Shown piece after piece: positions 23,454-34,138 of a DNA stretch of 64,000 nucleotides (the stretch's first letter is position 1; every line of letters begins with the position of its first letter). A program made the position numbers and the translations under genes. The DNA is taken from NCBI GenBank assembly GCA_037178975.1, contig JASJZH010000006.1:9486001-9550000 (forward strand), in the 5' to 3' direction. The notes beneath the pieces are model-generated. The model worked only from the letters and a program-made list of their open reading frames with translations. It searched no databases and was not told the DNA's origin. Source of the stretch: Oscheius tipulae. Lineage: Eukaryota; Nematoda; Chromadorea; Rhabditida; Rhabditidae.

Positions 23454-24393
23454 TCAGTCATCTTCCTCATCTCTGTCACTTAGTGCGTTATCCTCCTCCT
23501 GTTCTGAAATATCGCTGTCCGTCCTATCCTGGTCGGTCTCTCCCTGTTGCGAGCTGTTCTCAATCTCTCGGTTAAGTCTCTCCTGGGTCAGTGCATGTCT
23601 TCGGCTTCTGAGTTCAGCCAGGTGCTGCCGCATCTCGACAATGCGCTTCTCCATGCGCTGGTTGTCTGCTCGTTCCTCGGCGACTTGCTTAAAATTTAGA
23701 TACTAACGTATTTGTCATTATACCTGTTCGAGGTCCTGTATCAACTTTCTCCTCTTCATACTGGTGCCGGTTTTGCTCCCTCCAACCTCGGAATTCATTC
23801 TCGATGTGTTGGCCTTTCTTTTGCGCTCAATGTTTGACGTGGTTGCCAGGAGCGGTGGTGTTACTGATGCGGGCGAGAGTCGCGGATAGCATAAGCCCTG
23901 ATCGGCTAAGTGGTTGAGAACTGCTTTCACTTGACTTTCCAAATGGATTACTTGCTGAAAAAGCTGAAGATAATGAAATGTTATTGATCTAAGGCAATAC
24001 TTCTCTAGCAAAAACAGGCTATGGAAACTTCGAGAAGCAGTGTCTGGCTGACAGACATCAATTTCAAGCAAAAAACTCTCTTCGATTCACAGGGTAAGAA
24101 AGTCTTAAAAGTATGGGAAAAAGAAAAGAGAAGAAGTGCCAGTGGCTCAATTCAGCATTGAGAGTCATAAAAGGCTCGAAAGTAGGCGTAACTCACTCTT
24201 TGTAGCTGACTGATAGATTCTGTGTGGGCGGCACAACACGGTTTTGAATTCCATCTCTAAAATTGCTTTGAATCTTATAATGAAACAGAAATCTTACAGG
24301 ATCTTGAGAGTGATGGGTCCCGGAATAGTGGGGATGATGTCCTCGTGAATCCTGCAGGTTCCAGGTCGGATGTGGCCAATGATAGGGAAGCAT
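23454..24393 (-). CDS. bZIP-like protein with diverged basic region and acidic tail
   Basis: Four exons, all phase 0: 24298-24393, 24197-24256, 23724-23963 and 23454-23687, giving 209 aa. The N-terminus is rich in His, Pro and Trp (HWPHPTWNLQDSRGHHPH). A basic stretch (NIERKRKANTSRMN, MKRRKLIQDLEQ) runs into a coiled coil (RMEKRIVEMRQHLAELRSRR). The C-terminal 40 residues are strongly acidic (SDISEQEEDNALSDRDEEDD). The exon junction after KLIQDLEQ matches the junction after KKLIEDLNS in the 19831 gene, so the two are likely paralogues. The usual Asn/Arg basic motif is not clear here, with a Gly/Ser stretch in the way, so DNA binding may be altered. Confidence 0.75.
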
Positions 24394-25200
24394 TTTCTGT
24401 GAAGAACTGGCCGGACTGAAATGGATTGGATCGATTCGATGTCCTATTTTGCTTTGGCGGCGGTGTAGTTTATATAGATGATTTGGGTGACTTTACAGAG
24501 GGATAGTCAGCGGTGGGAACTGATAAAGAGAAAGAGCACACAGAGGGCCTCTGAATGGGCCCCACACAAAAACTCGTATTGTAGAGATGAGAGATGCATG
24601 ACAGGGGGCAATAAACATGAGAGAGCGAATTTCGGATATCATACACCCAAGAGGATGTTCCAGCTGTTTAAAGTACGCAACAAAACAACTCTCAACTTAT
24701 GTTTATTAGTTCGGATTTACGTGGATACATCAAGAAGATTCGCCTTAGAGCGCTAATAATAGAAGGGTTGAATACGCGCACTGTGAAGTAATAACAGAAT
24801 TGAGGATTTACTCGTTCACTGATGATAACAGGGGTAACGTTGCCAAGAGACCAGTTTCTCCTTAGACTTTTACTTGAAGAGGAATGCCACATTCAACAAA
24901 TGGACATATTATCCAGATTTGTTCCAGATGTTTCGAATAACACCCAAGATCGCGACAGTCATCGCAACAAACTGTACAATTGTATTGTTGATATCATAGT
25001 CACACCATCCCGGGGGTCCAAAGTTTACCATGTTTGCTCAAAACCTGACTTTCCCCCTCTCTTTAGCTTATAACAGCCGTAGACTCAACGCAAAGATTAC
25101 AGTCACCACGTTGAGTTTTTGCGGTAAAAAGCCGCTTTCGACAAATGACAGGCTGGAGCAGAGGATTTGGGCGCTGCTCTAGTCGTTTCAGATAAGAACT
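24394..25200. other. Spacer upstream of the bZIP-like gene
   Basis: Only short overlapping frames are seen (24478-24756 plus, 24692-24892 minus, 24822-25073 plus). None has splice support or recognisable similarity. Confidence 0.5.
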
Positions 25201-25276
25201 GCTGATCAGATAAAAAAAATCTTTATTGCTTCAGTATATTCTGGACAGGGCTTCTGAATAAAAGACGGGGAGAGAC

Positions 25277-25854
25277 TTATTTCCTGCCGTAGTAGTAGTA
25301 GTATGTGTACGGAGAAGAGGAGCCGCAGTTGGTACAGCCATTGCTGGGGTAGTAGTAGTACGTAGAGCCCGAGTCTGAAGCAGTCACCTTTTGAAAGAAA
25401 CGGTCCGTCTGCCTGCAGGCAACACGGCAGCTGGGCGGAAAGAGGCGCAGCTGCCACTCATCGGCTGGTGGTTAGCCCGCTGGGCTATGAATCTGCGCAA
25501 CTTGGGTTCGATTATATATTTCGGGTTTCCGAAAAGGCGACGAAGCCGGTTGGTTTGCTCTTACACTTACTGTATCCATTAGGGTAATAGTAATAAGTAG
25601 TTCCAGAAGAAGTACTCGGGTAATAGTAGGTCGTGTATCCATTGTTGTTGTAGTTGTTGTTGGGGTAGTAGTAGTACAGCTGCAAAGATTCTCTTTGCTA
25701 CCCAAACGAAGAAATAGCTTACGGTGTAGGCCTGAGTGGTGGCCAGGAGACAGAAGAACAAGATCAGAAAGCTGAAAATGTGATATGTTTGTCCAGGCAT
25801 CACATGAGGTAATTGTGTTGATGCGTGGGTTCCAACCTACCTTGAAGTGTTCAT
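25277..25854 (-). CDS. Secreted Tyr/Asn/Gly-rich small protein
   Basis: Four exons: 25841-25854, 25723-25771, 25571-25679 and 25277-25374, in phase, giving 89 aa. Residues 1-20 are a signal peptide (MNTSSFLILFFCLLATTQA), with the start codon in a 14-nt first exon. The rest is built from YYYYP, NNNGYTTYYYP and SGTTYYYYPNGY blocks and ends YYYYYGRK. A Cys pair sits in NGCTNCGS. This layout recalls nematode Gly/Tyr-rich secreted peptides and cuticle or silk-like proteins, but no family is decisive. It is a head-to-head paralogue of the 27849 gene, sharing the 14-nt first exon, the signal peptide and the GRK end. Intron 3 carries a tRNA-like repeat. Confidence 0.8.
25440..25515 (+). repeat. SINE-like tRNA-derived repeat in an intron
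   Basis: The sequence ggtggttagcccgctgggct, followed by atgaatc and then cttgggttcgatt, resembles pol III A-box and B-box spacing in a tRNA body. It shares its core with a copy at about 4040-4140. The flanks show no clean acceptor stem, so it is not a functional tRNA. Confidence 0.5.
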
Positions 25855-25896
25855 GGCTGCCGCTGCTGGGATGGGCTTAAGCTGCCATTCCGGCAC

Positions 25897-25904
25897 GTTA
25901 TATA
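25897..25904 (-). promoter_or_regulatory. TATA-box-like motif of the Tyr-rich peptide gene
   Basis: On the minus strand this reads TATATAAC, 43 bp upstream of the ATG at 25854. The plus-strand paralogue has TATATAAG 34 bp before its ATG. Confidence 0.5.
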
Positions 25905-25905
25905 T

Positions 25906-27807
25906 GTGGCATCCTGTTTGAGTAGAGCTCGGAGTCTTGAGACGGTCAAAGGGTAACTCCCCTCAAAGTTGACAAACGAGTCAGAGACAATGGTTTCCTA
26001 GAGACGACAGACTACTCTCATGTACGCAAAGATGTGGCCGAAATCCGTTTGAAAGAATGTTTGCTCACTCGTGAGGCATCCTTTGAGCATATTCGTGGCT
26101 GAGGCACCGTAATATGCTCATGTAGAGGTCGAAACGGACACTGGATCTTCGATATTAGTTGACAAATCGAGTCTGTTTGAATTTGGCGCCATACTGTTAA
26201 GCTTTTGCACAACCATCTTAAAGATCTTAAACTTCTTTGTCTGGCGTTCAGGTCATAGGATATGCAACGGAAATTAATTGTTTCGGGTTCAAAATGACAT
26301 ATTGTAACTTCGAGGTGTCCTGCAAAGTGGTAGAGCAGACCAAACGGTACAACTTCGCAGAACATTGCAACGTTACAAAATGCCATCTTATCCTTCGGAA
26401 TCGCCATCATGACGCCAAAAAATTTGTGGCTCAACCAAAGCGGTGATTTTCATCCTGATCATGCTTGATTCGAACTTTTTTAAAGTGTTAGTGGATAATG
26501 CCGTCATGTTTAATTCGTTTTAAGACCGTGTTCTTATGTAAAAAAAAATGTCTAGTCTATATTTTTCTCTATCCAGCCCGGAATTTGGACCATATCTTAC
26601 TAAGCGGAGGAATATCGTTGAAAACCTCCGCATTATTCGGTTGGTGTTCGAACAGGCGAAATTTTAGAAAAATTAGCCAAAGAAGCACGTGTTTTCAAAC
26701 ATAACATGTACAGAATTCTATCAGCATATGAGGACGATTATAAATCTCTTTCGTATTCCAATCAACATCCCACAGTTCTAGGGTACTTTATCGTGCACCG
26801 AGTGTAAAGTTATTGAATGACGCCAAGTTCCCGAAAGAGCTCAAATCACAATGAGTCATTGGCATTTTATTCCCAGGGTCGGAGGTCAAGCGCGCCGTCA
26901 GGACAAACAGTAATCGCACAGTCGAAAACTGTGTTTGGCTAACGGGAATCCAGGATGAGTCAGGGGTAAATATTAAGCTGGAGTTAAAAAAAGGGGTTCT
27001 TAAGATCGAAAGAAACATTATCTTTGCCGAGTTCTGTGGTCTGCCTGGACTATTGTTAGTGTATTAAGAATGGCTCAATGCCTAAAGCCAAAACAACTCG
27101 AAAATTGCGAATGATATTTTTAAGGTACAGTCACTATCATTTGAGGTAATCTGTCTTTTGAAAATCTGCCTTTTGCGTAAAAGTATCATGTCAAGGATAT
27201 GTTGCCATAGTGCCCATATAAAGCAAAGTAAACCGCTTATCCAACTATTTGATATCATAACTCGGCGGCACCGGGCGGTCATCATCTCTACACCAGTATC
27301 AAAACAAGTGTTCCATCAACCTGATTATACGAAGAAAAACTTATGAGCCATTAAACTGATGATTCTGAACCGCATCGTTTAGGTAGCTATCTGATGATTG
27401 TACCATTTCAACAGCTGAATCAGCTACTTCCAATATCGTTACCATGTTCTCCCTAGTACCATCTTGACAAGCAGGCTAGCTCCAGCTTTCGGACAGACTA
27501 TGACAAATGCATACTATTGTCTGATACCGTATTTGCTTTAACCAGTTGCCATTAGAGCAGCACTATCCATAGATCTCCAGCATAAGCGGTAGAATTTCGC
27601 CATTCTTTTACAGTGGCTACTGCTCCAAAGAGATGCGCTTAAACTGCGAAAGAACAAATAGGCCCGGCCAAACAGACTTCGACCACAAACTGCGGCCACA
27701 AGTGCATCTCTGCCGTCTCCCGATGCCGCATGCTCTTTTCACGTTGTGCCAAGAAGCGACGGCATTTCCGAACTTATTGGAAGAGCTTAAGGTGCAGACC
27801 ACACCTG
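25906..27807. other. Shared upstream region of the divergent peptide genes
   Basis: About 1.9 kb between the two head-to-head Tyr-rich genes. The longest frame is 26018-26434 (minus, 138 codons). It has no recognised motif and no splice support and is left unassigned; a decayed transposase is possible. No other gene is seen. Confidence 0.45.
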
Positions 27808-27815
27808 TATATAAG
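27808..27815 (+). promoter_or_regulatory. TATA box of the plus-strand Tyr-rich peptide gene
   Basis: TATATAAG lies 34 bp upstream of the ATG at 27849, placing transcription start within a few bases of the start codon. Confidence 0.6.
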
Positions 27816-27848
27816 CGCACGTAAAGTTTGTGCACTACTATCGCCCCC

Positions 27849-28214
27849 ATGAACGCTTCGAGGTGAGTTAGCTTCAAATGTCATCATTGGATTTTAGCTT
27901 CCTCATCCTCGTCTTATGCCTCTTGGCTACCTGTCAGGCCTACACTCTGTACTACTACTACCCGAACGGCTACAACAGCAATAATAACAATGGATACACC
28001 ACTTACTACTACCCGCAATACGACAGCTCCAGCAACAATGGATACACCACCTACTACTACTATCCCAACACCAACTCTTATAGTAAGACTGAACACGTTT
28101 CGGTCTAAAGATTCGATTAAAGACACCGGCAGCACCACCTACTACTACCCTTCGAACAACGGATATTCGAACAACAACGGTTACACCTATTATTATCTTA
28201 CTGGAAGAAAGTGA
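27849..28214 (+). CDS. Secreted Tyr/Asn/Gly-rich small protein, paralogue
   Basis: Three exons in phase: 27849-27862, 27898-28082 and 28123-28214, giving 96 aa. A 14-nt first exon splices through a 35-nt intron into a signal peptide (MNASSFLILVLCLLATCQA). The mature part repeats YYYYPNGYN, NNNNGYTTYYYP, SNNGYTTYYYYPN and ends YYYLTGRK. Unlike the minus-strand paralogue it lacks the intron after the signal peptide. The C-terminal Gly-Arg-Lys in both could be an amidation or processing signal; that is inference. Low-complexity composition suggests a structural or surface role. An aataaa is not obvious directly after the stop. Confidence 0.8.
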
Positions 28215-29300
28215 ACAAAATCTGATGGTTTTCAGTACAAAAATAGAAATGTTCTATTATTAAAGTGTGAATCCATCTTGAAATAATTCAAGGGAACGTC
28301 GAAATCTAGAGTGTTTGACCGTGTTGCCGCATTCCTAAATAGTCAAAACACCGATTCTCGAGTGAAAAACGTTGAGAGCTGGCTGTACTGGTATTAAACG
28401 GCGATGATCCTTACCACCTACCATATTCTAAAACTGACGAGTGTGATAGTTGGACACTCACAGAACGTTAAAGTATCTCCAGTGAGCTCTTCGAGAACCG
28501 TACCAAGAGATACTACCAGAAATTGGAGGTTCCACAGAATGGCAAATGACCTTCGGTGAAGATGAAGGCGCCGTCGGTTGTGGCCACAGCTATTAGTCGC
28601 CAATCGGTTGTGATCACAACTGAGTACATAGTTTTTCACCTGTATTCATTGTTTCTAAATTGTATGGTGTTGAGTAGGATGATCCTTGAAGTCATTGCAT
28701 AGCTCGATTATTTTCAGAAGGCAGTTGATACGTTCCACCATGCGTTTGGCAGTACGTATGTGTTCCATTTCTTCTATCAATCTTCAGTTTTTGAGAAATT
28801 CAAACGTGGCCCTGGTACTTATCGAAGCGTAGGGAATGGAAAGCACGATAATACAGCAAATGTACAAAAGAACATGAGTGTTCATTATTGTTTGCGACTG
28901 TTTTAAGGTCATGATGACCTAAGAAATACTAGTTCTGGGGCCTTTTCAGTTGTTGTATGTCATTTCCTATATGTTTGTCTAAGACCGTATAAAAGTATTC
29001 GCTAGGGCGACTCAAAGTAGCTTTGCTACCACATAGCTCGTCTATACCTAAATTATTCGCTATAAGCGTCTTCGCTATCAATGATATTGTGCGTTTCCTT
29101 CTTTAAATGGTTTTATAAATGTCGTGTTCCATGTTCCCGTCATCTCATTAAAGCCAGCCTAAGGCGCTACACAGTTCGAATTGGGCGCGCAAACGTGGAA
29201 GTTGCCCAGTGGTTTCAACCGTTAGTTTTGACCAATCAACGCTGCAAAAAACTTTCTAAAAGTGTTTGTTTACCGGCGTGTCATGATAAAGCAAAAACGT
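28215..29300. other. Spacer with no supported gene
   Basis: Short frames only (28418-28639 minus and 29081-29356 plus; the latter runs into the tRNA-like sequence). Nothing else is recognised. Confidence 0.55.
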
Positions 29301-29307
29301 TGGTCAC

Positions 29308-29375
29308 ACGCGGGAGGCGAACCCGAGCTGGTTTGGCGCAGCAGTCGATGTGCTAACCGATTGAGCTACGCGAGA
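29308..29375 (-). repeat. tRNA-like sequence with A and B boxes (pseudogene or SINE head)
   Basis: On the minus strand, TAGCTCAATCGGTTAGCA matches a pol III A box, and GGGTTCGCCTCCC matches a B box and T arm about 45 nt further on. The D stem is mispaired, the anticodon stem cannot be formed cleanly, and the acceptor ends do not pair well. This therefore looks like a decayed tRNA gene or a tRNA-derived SINE rather than a working tRNA. Confidence 0.55.
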
Positions 29376-29941
29376 GTTCGTCAGAGAGAAGCGTGTGATA
29401 CGGATGCGAATAAAGACGGGTGGGACCTCTAGCCTGAGATAAAGTGATGCCTACTTGCAAGTCGCTGCCTCCGAAGAATCGAGAAAGCTTCTCATAATCA
29501 ACACTCACAGAGGGCTCTTCATGTATAATCGGTTACCGTTAGGAAACAAAACTGATCGCCAGTTTGTTGTAGATTGGGATAGCGGCTGCTGGAGTGGACG
29601 AGGAGAGACGGGTATAGCTAACTGTTTATTGGGTGCGCAAAAGGGATCACGATAAGGGCAAAACAAAAATGATAAGAATGAGTTTAAGGAAAAACAGTGT
29701 GAACATTTTACTGTAGATTCGACAAATATAATCTCCAGATACAGTGTGTTCTAAAGATTTTATTGTTTTGGTTTGTCTATATGGGTGAACAAATGGTTAG
29801 ATTTAAATTGCTGTTGTAATTTAACGAATAAGAACGGGTGGGCATTAACAAAAGAGACAGAAATGGAAAGCCAATATGAAGGAGACAAAAGAGACAATTG
29901 TTGTAACTGTACAAAGTAAAGTTAGATGTACATACTATTAT
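29376..29941. other. Short spacer
   Basis: Only one short plus-strand frame (29455-29655) without support. The 3' flank of the next minus-strand gene begins here. Confidence 0.5.
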
Positions 29942-31724
29942 TTATTTTCTGTACGAGATGGATGGGAATTTGAGCCTGTAGTTGATAGTTGAGTTATGTT
30001 CATCGTTTTTGTTTTTTTCCATAGTCGAGAACATGAATACCATGTGAGCATTGCAACAAATAAAGGCCGTTGGTTCACTACTATCTGGTAGGTCTGAGAC
30101 AGAATATAATGCAAACTCGCACAGACTTCTAAAGCTCACGTATTCAATAAGAAATTCGAAAATTGGAGCAAGTTCACTGTAATCAAATGCATCGAGTGTA
30201 TTGACAAGGAGAATAGGAAACAAGAGCAGTGCCTAAATCTTCCTAGTTCTTAAATGATCTCTCTCACTTTGTACATTAGTCCTTTGGACATTCTCTTGAT
30301 TCCTTTCATTGTTTGTTCGGAATATCTTGACTGATCCAAGCTGTTCAGACAAACGTAGCAATAAATATTTACAAGCATCACAACTGCTGGGAATACGATA
30401 AAAGTGGTGTAAGGATCCTGCAATGTTGAATAGCGTGTATTCTTTTAAAACAACCTCAATATCCGCAAGGAAATTATACAAGCGAGTTAAACTCTTCGAT
30501 ATGGATTTCGCAAAATAAAGTATGTAAACAATCGCAATAAACGACAAATGCAAAACAAATAAAAAGATGAGGCTGAACTCCACTTTCCGGTTTCTGTAAA
30601 AGCGGTTTTTGTTATATCTAAATTTTTAGTAAAAAATATTTCGTTCTTATCGAAAGGGAATTTCAATAAGGAGATATCTTAACACTACACTTTTGCCGTT
30701 TCCCTTATATGTACTCAATGTCATAGTCATCCACGTCATCTCTTCGTGACCGCCGCTGTCGTTGTTCTGTCGTTGACGCCTTGCTGAGGGTGTAGTGTCG
30801 GGATTGTCTTACGGCCGTCGTCTTGTGGTCCTAACTGACATCTTCATCGTCATCAACTTCGTCTCATTGTCATTTTTATCGTTGTCGTCGTCGTGCGATT
30901 GTCTTGAGGTCGTCTCCATCATCGTCACTATCATCGTCGTCATCATCTTCGTTGACGTCACGTCGCGAAAACCAGGGTCTCTAATTTTGCTTATACCTTA
31001 AGCCGTACACTTCTCAACGTTGTGTTTCTAGCATGAAAGTTACAGCAAATCAGCGCGATAAAAAGATTTTACAATAACCATGGGGAACTTTTGAACGTGA
31101 CCTCATTACCGATACATCAGGAATCTGAAAGAATGAGCTATATCGTGGTAGGAACATATGTAAAACTGGATAATCGCAGCGGATCAAAATTACAGGCCAC
31201 AGAAAGAACACATGAAGCAACTTCTTTTCGACTTATTAGTCAACTTTTTGAATCTCTTACCGTAAAAAAATGCTTTTCCAATAGAGGGAAAAGGCCAGAC
31301 AAATCGCGACTTCTAACTGGTTGCAGATGTTGTAAATGGCCATAAATACAAAGTAGGTGCTATCATTATAGTTGTCGTTAAAAGCATTCTAAATATCAAA
31401 TTGATCATAATTAACTGTCCCTCATACCATGAGATCAACAGCTTTGCTCAGTGAATACAGAATAGACAGAGCACTCTGGACCATGACCCACTTTTGAAAG
31501 TTGTTCATTGTAGACGCTTTGGTCTTCATAAGGTAGATGAGATATACATGAAACGGAATTGCCACAAAAATGAAAAGGGTCGGAGACAATACATAATCCA
31601 CAACAAATTCTAGAGGAAGTTCATTAAAATCGGAAGTTGCTTCTTTTTTGTTGACTGGGATACCGAAGAATGTCCAGAGAGTAATATAAGTCGAAACGAT
31701 GAAGCTGCTCGTCTTTTTTGCCAT
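29942..31724 (-). CDS. Seven-transmembrane chemoreceptor-like protein
   Basis: Five exons in phase: 31428-31724, 31261-31388, 30455-30593, 30268-30417 and 29942-30232, giving 334 aa. Hydrophobic segments: VVDYVLSPTLFIFVAIPFH and the following Leu-rich part of exon 1, AIYNICNQLEVAICLAF in exon 2, FSLIFLFVLHLSFIAIVYIL in exon 3, TTFIVFPAVVMLVNIYCYV in exon 4, and two more in exon 5. Exon 4 also encodes a Lys/Arg-rich loop (MKGIKRMSKGLMYK), as expected for the third intracellular loop. Intron 2 (650 nt) carries a GTC/ATC-rich low-complexity tract. The layout fits nematode chemosensory 7TM receptors. Subfamily is not certain. Confidence 0.75.
30840..30965. repeat. Low-complexity GTC/ATC trinucleotide tract
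   Basis: Imperfect runs of tcatcgtcatc and cgtcgtcgtc inside the second intron of the minus-strand receptor gene. Confidence 0.7.
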
Positions 31725-32077
31725 TTTTCAACAATGAGTAATTACTATGATCGAGGATGTAAACGGGTAAAATCGTGCAAAAGAAGTAATCTTGTTTCGG
31801 GGTTATGCTGAGAATATTCGGACTAAATGAATAACTTTATTACGCTTTGATCATATACTCTGAATATCCGTACAAATTAGAAACGAGGGATTAATAAACG
31901 CGCAAAAAACGTTTTTAAATGTTCTCAAAGACAAGGGAAAAAGTAGATCCTATTTCAAAATAAAACAGTCGAGTTTTGTGATAATGTTGTTGCTTGTGTG
32001 ACGGCTGTTGAGAAATTGTCTCTAAAGGAATACTGCTAAATATGGGATTGTTTGGTAGGCAGACAGAAGTGTTTCAG

Positions 32078-32398
32078 GCACTGTTCTTTGTTCCCACAAT
32101 TATAACCAAGCTTTTCGATTTGGTCACGAATATTGCTTCCTGTGTTCCAAATGTTTGCCCTTTATCATCTTCAGATAAGAAATACATTCAAAATGTGAGT
32201 AGTTTCTTAGTTGTTAATTTTGTTATAGACCCATGTTTTTATGCTATTTCAAAGGCCGTTGTTGCTGGCATACTCACATGGTACTCTTGCGCTGGGCTAT
32301 GGAAGGAGAAACAAGTTACAAGTTCCGACTGGGTACTATATAAAACTTCACGCTTCAGCAGTTCAGACCATGGTTTATATGTGCAGGATGGCATTTAG
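32078..32398 (+). pseudogene. Isolated 7TM receptor 3' exon
   Basis: After a gtgtttcag acceptor a frame encodes ALFFVPTIITKLFDLV and then VVNFVIDPCFYAISK, a TM6-TM7 pair with a DPxxY-like end. The acceptor context and start resemble the last exon of the 29942-31724 receptor (gcactgctcttgtttcc there). No upstream receptor exons were found on this strand, and the gene beyond overlaps, so this is probably a receptor fragment. Confidence 0.55.
32337..32344 (+). promoter_or_regulatory. TATA-box-like motif before the Thr-rich protein
   Basis: TATATAAA lies 33 bp upstream of the Met used at 32370. Confidence 0.45.
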
Positions 32399-32974
32399 AA
32401 GAACTTTCCAAAAGAAGTACAGGGCAGGATTTGTGAGCGACGTGTACTCAGGAGTAGCCGTGGTATCCAGTGAAATAGCCATTTCGGTTTATGACCAATA
32501 TGTTTACACAACTACGAACTATACGTTTTAACATTTGAAATTGTCTTTGGATTCAGAATTCGCTTTGGCGATCCAGCTCTACTAATGAACGGAAGAAAAA
32601 TTACAATCTCGTATCCTGATAATTCTGGGGACGGTGCTGCTATAGCTACATTAGAGTTCTGGAGAAGCAACCAGTTGCAGCCATTAATTTCAAGTTCATC
32701 TTCGACCACAACTACAACTACCAGAACGACTTCTTCAACAACTACTACGAAGACGACAACTAAAAGAACAACTACCACAAAGATAACTACTAAAACAACG
32801 AAGAGAGTTACAGCTGCGCAAGAGAATTCAACTTCCGCTCAAAATGTAACAGTCAGCACAGCCACAACAAGAGCGATACAGATCAACAGCACATCTACAA
32901 AAAGGCCAGATAACAGGTCGTCAGTGTCAGGAATTATACTTGTTTTCCTTATCGCACTTCTTCCAATCCTTTAG
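32370..32974 (+). CDS. Thr-rich mucin-like surface protein with GPI-type tail
   Basis: Two exons, 32370-32524 and 32557-32974, join in phase (intron 32 nt, weak gtttta donor), giving 190 aa. A ~95-residue region with alternating polar and hydrophobic residues (AVVSSEIAISVYDQYVY; IRFGDPALLMNGRKITISYP) could be a beta-rich domain. A stalk of about 60 residues is nearly all Thr, Ser and Lys. The last ~17 residues are hydrophobic (GIILVFLIALLPIL), typical of a GPI-anchor signal. A signal peptide is not visible, so the true 5' end may be elsewhere or lost. An aataaa follows near 32984. Confidence 0.55.
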
Positions 32975-33584
32975 ATACATGCACTAATAAAACTTTCATA
33001 GAAATCTACCAAATGCGGAATGCAGATCAAACTCAAAATGTCTGGAATGTGCTTCCAGACGCAAACAAGTAGAGCACGAAATCCATCTCGTCTATATAAA
33101 GGTTTGTGCTCGAATGTAAGAGATAAAAACAAAACGAAGTTGTGGGATTGTTTAGATTTTCCGAGGACTTGCGACAGTGTGACAACTAGTTAGTGAAAAG
33201 AGAAGCTCTTATTATTCAAAGAACTTAGAGTTATTTACTACACAACTTTACTGAGCAACCTCCATTTAGCGATTCAATTTTTTCAACTTATCCGCATTCT
33301 CCGATACTCCAATGGCGGTCCGTTCCAGGCGCGATGATCCAACTATTTCTCACGCAGGCTGGCTCCTAATAACGAAAGGATGTTTGAACAAAACAGAAGG
33401 CATACCGTGTAAACTCGAATACAATTACCATGAGTGTGGACGGAATTAGTAACAGCTGTTGCTTGAGTTCTTGGACCACTTGGAACGAGCGGGTATTCCA
33501 AGAGAACATGAGTCAGTTTCTCGGAGAGACGGAATCTGTTTATTCACTGATTAGTGACTATTCGGATACTGTCTTCTTCTTGGT

Positions 33585-33704
33585 TCATATTGAGATGGCT
33601 TCGATGATGTCGAATTCACGAGAGACGAAGAGACCAGCAAGATGATAAACCATGGCTGCACGTTCGGCATTGGATAGACGGGAGTAGACGACCAGCATCA
33701 CTGC
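33585..33704 (-). CDS. Terminal exon of an unidentified minus-strand gene
   Basis: After a gtgggtttcag acceptor, 39 codons are open to a TGA (core SNAERAAMVYHLAGLFVSRE). A minus-strand aataaa follows at 33538-33543. Composition and splice signal look coding, but no upstream exon was found in 33.7-34.1 kb. It is an orphan or decayed gene end. Confidence 0.4.
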   Translation of the reverse strand, partial: AVMLVVYSRLSNAERAAMVYHLAGLFVSREFDIIEAISI

Positions 33705-33979
33705 CTGAAACCCACTAGCAACAAAAATTAATTCATATCTCTTTTCCGACTATTTCTGACTGTGTGCTCAAAAATATACGATTTCTTTGTGTTAAAAAAT
33801 CCGAACCTCAAAGAGTTCTTATCGAGAAGAAGAGACTCCGCACCAAGGCAGTCCACCAGGGAGATAGGGACAAGTCAAAAAAACACGGACCAGCAAATAA
33901 GACAAAGGCTGGCCAATAATGGGATTTCAGTGGAACCTCAGAAAGAAAGGGTACGGTATTAAATGAGTATAAAGATTCT

Positions 33980-34019
33980 AAAGTGACAGAAACATGCCAA
34001 AAGCTGTTTCTGTCACTTT
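33980..34019. repeat. Perfect 15-bp inverted repeat (hairpin)
   Basis: Bases 33980-33994 (aaagtgacagaaaca) pair perfectly with 34005-34019 across a 10-nt loop. No gene is associated with it. Confidence 0.85.
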
Positions 34020-34138
34020 TGAATTTGGGGCATGTAATTCTGCTAGAAGTTTATGATAATATTTGATGAAGTGCAAGGATCGTTGTATCTGAAAAAATCT
34101 AATTAAAAAGCTTGAGTTTAGAAACAGACAGGCTTTCT

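Noticed and set aside
26018-26434. 138-codon minus-strand frame as a gene
   Set aside because: No signal, domain or splice partner; could be chance or a very old transposase, not decidable by eye.
27914-28138. Minus-strand Val-rich frame opposite the Tyr-rich gene
   Set aside because: Shadow of the repetitive Tyr codons on the other strand.
29308-29375. Functional tRNA gene
   Set aside because: D and anticodon stems do not pair and the acceptor ends mismatch, despite good A and B boxes.
32512-32778. Minus-strand Val-rich frame opposite the Thr-rich stalk
   Set aside because: Shadow of ACN codon repeats; no independent support.
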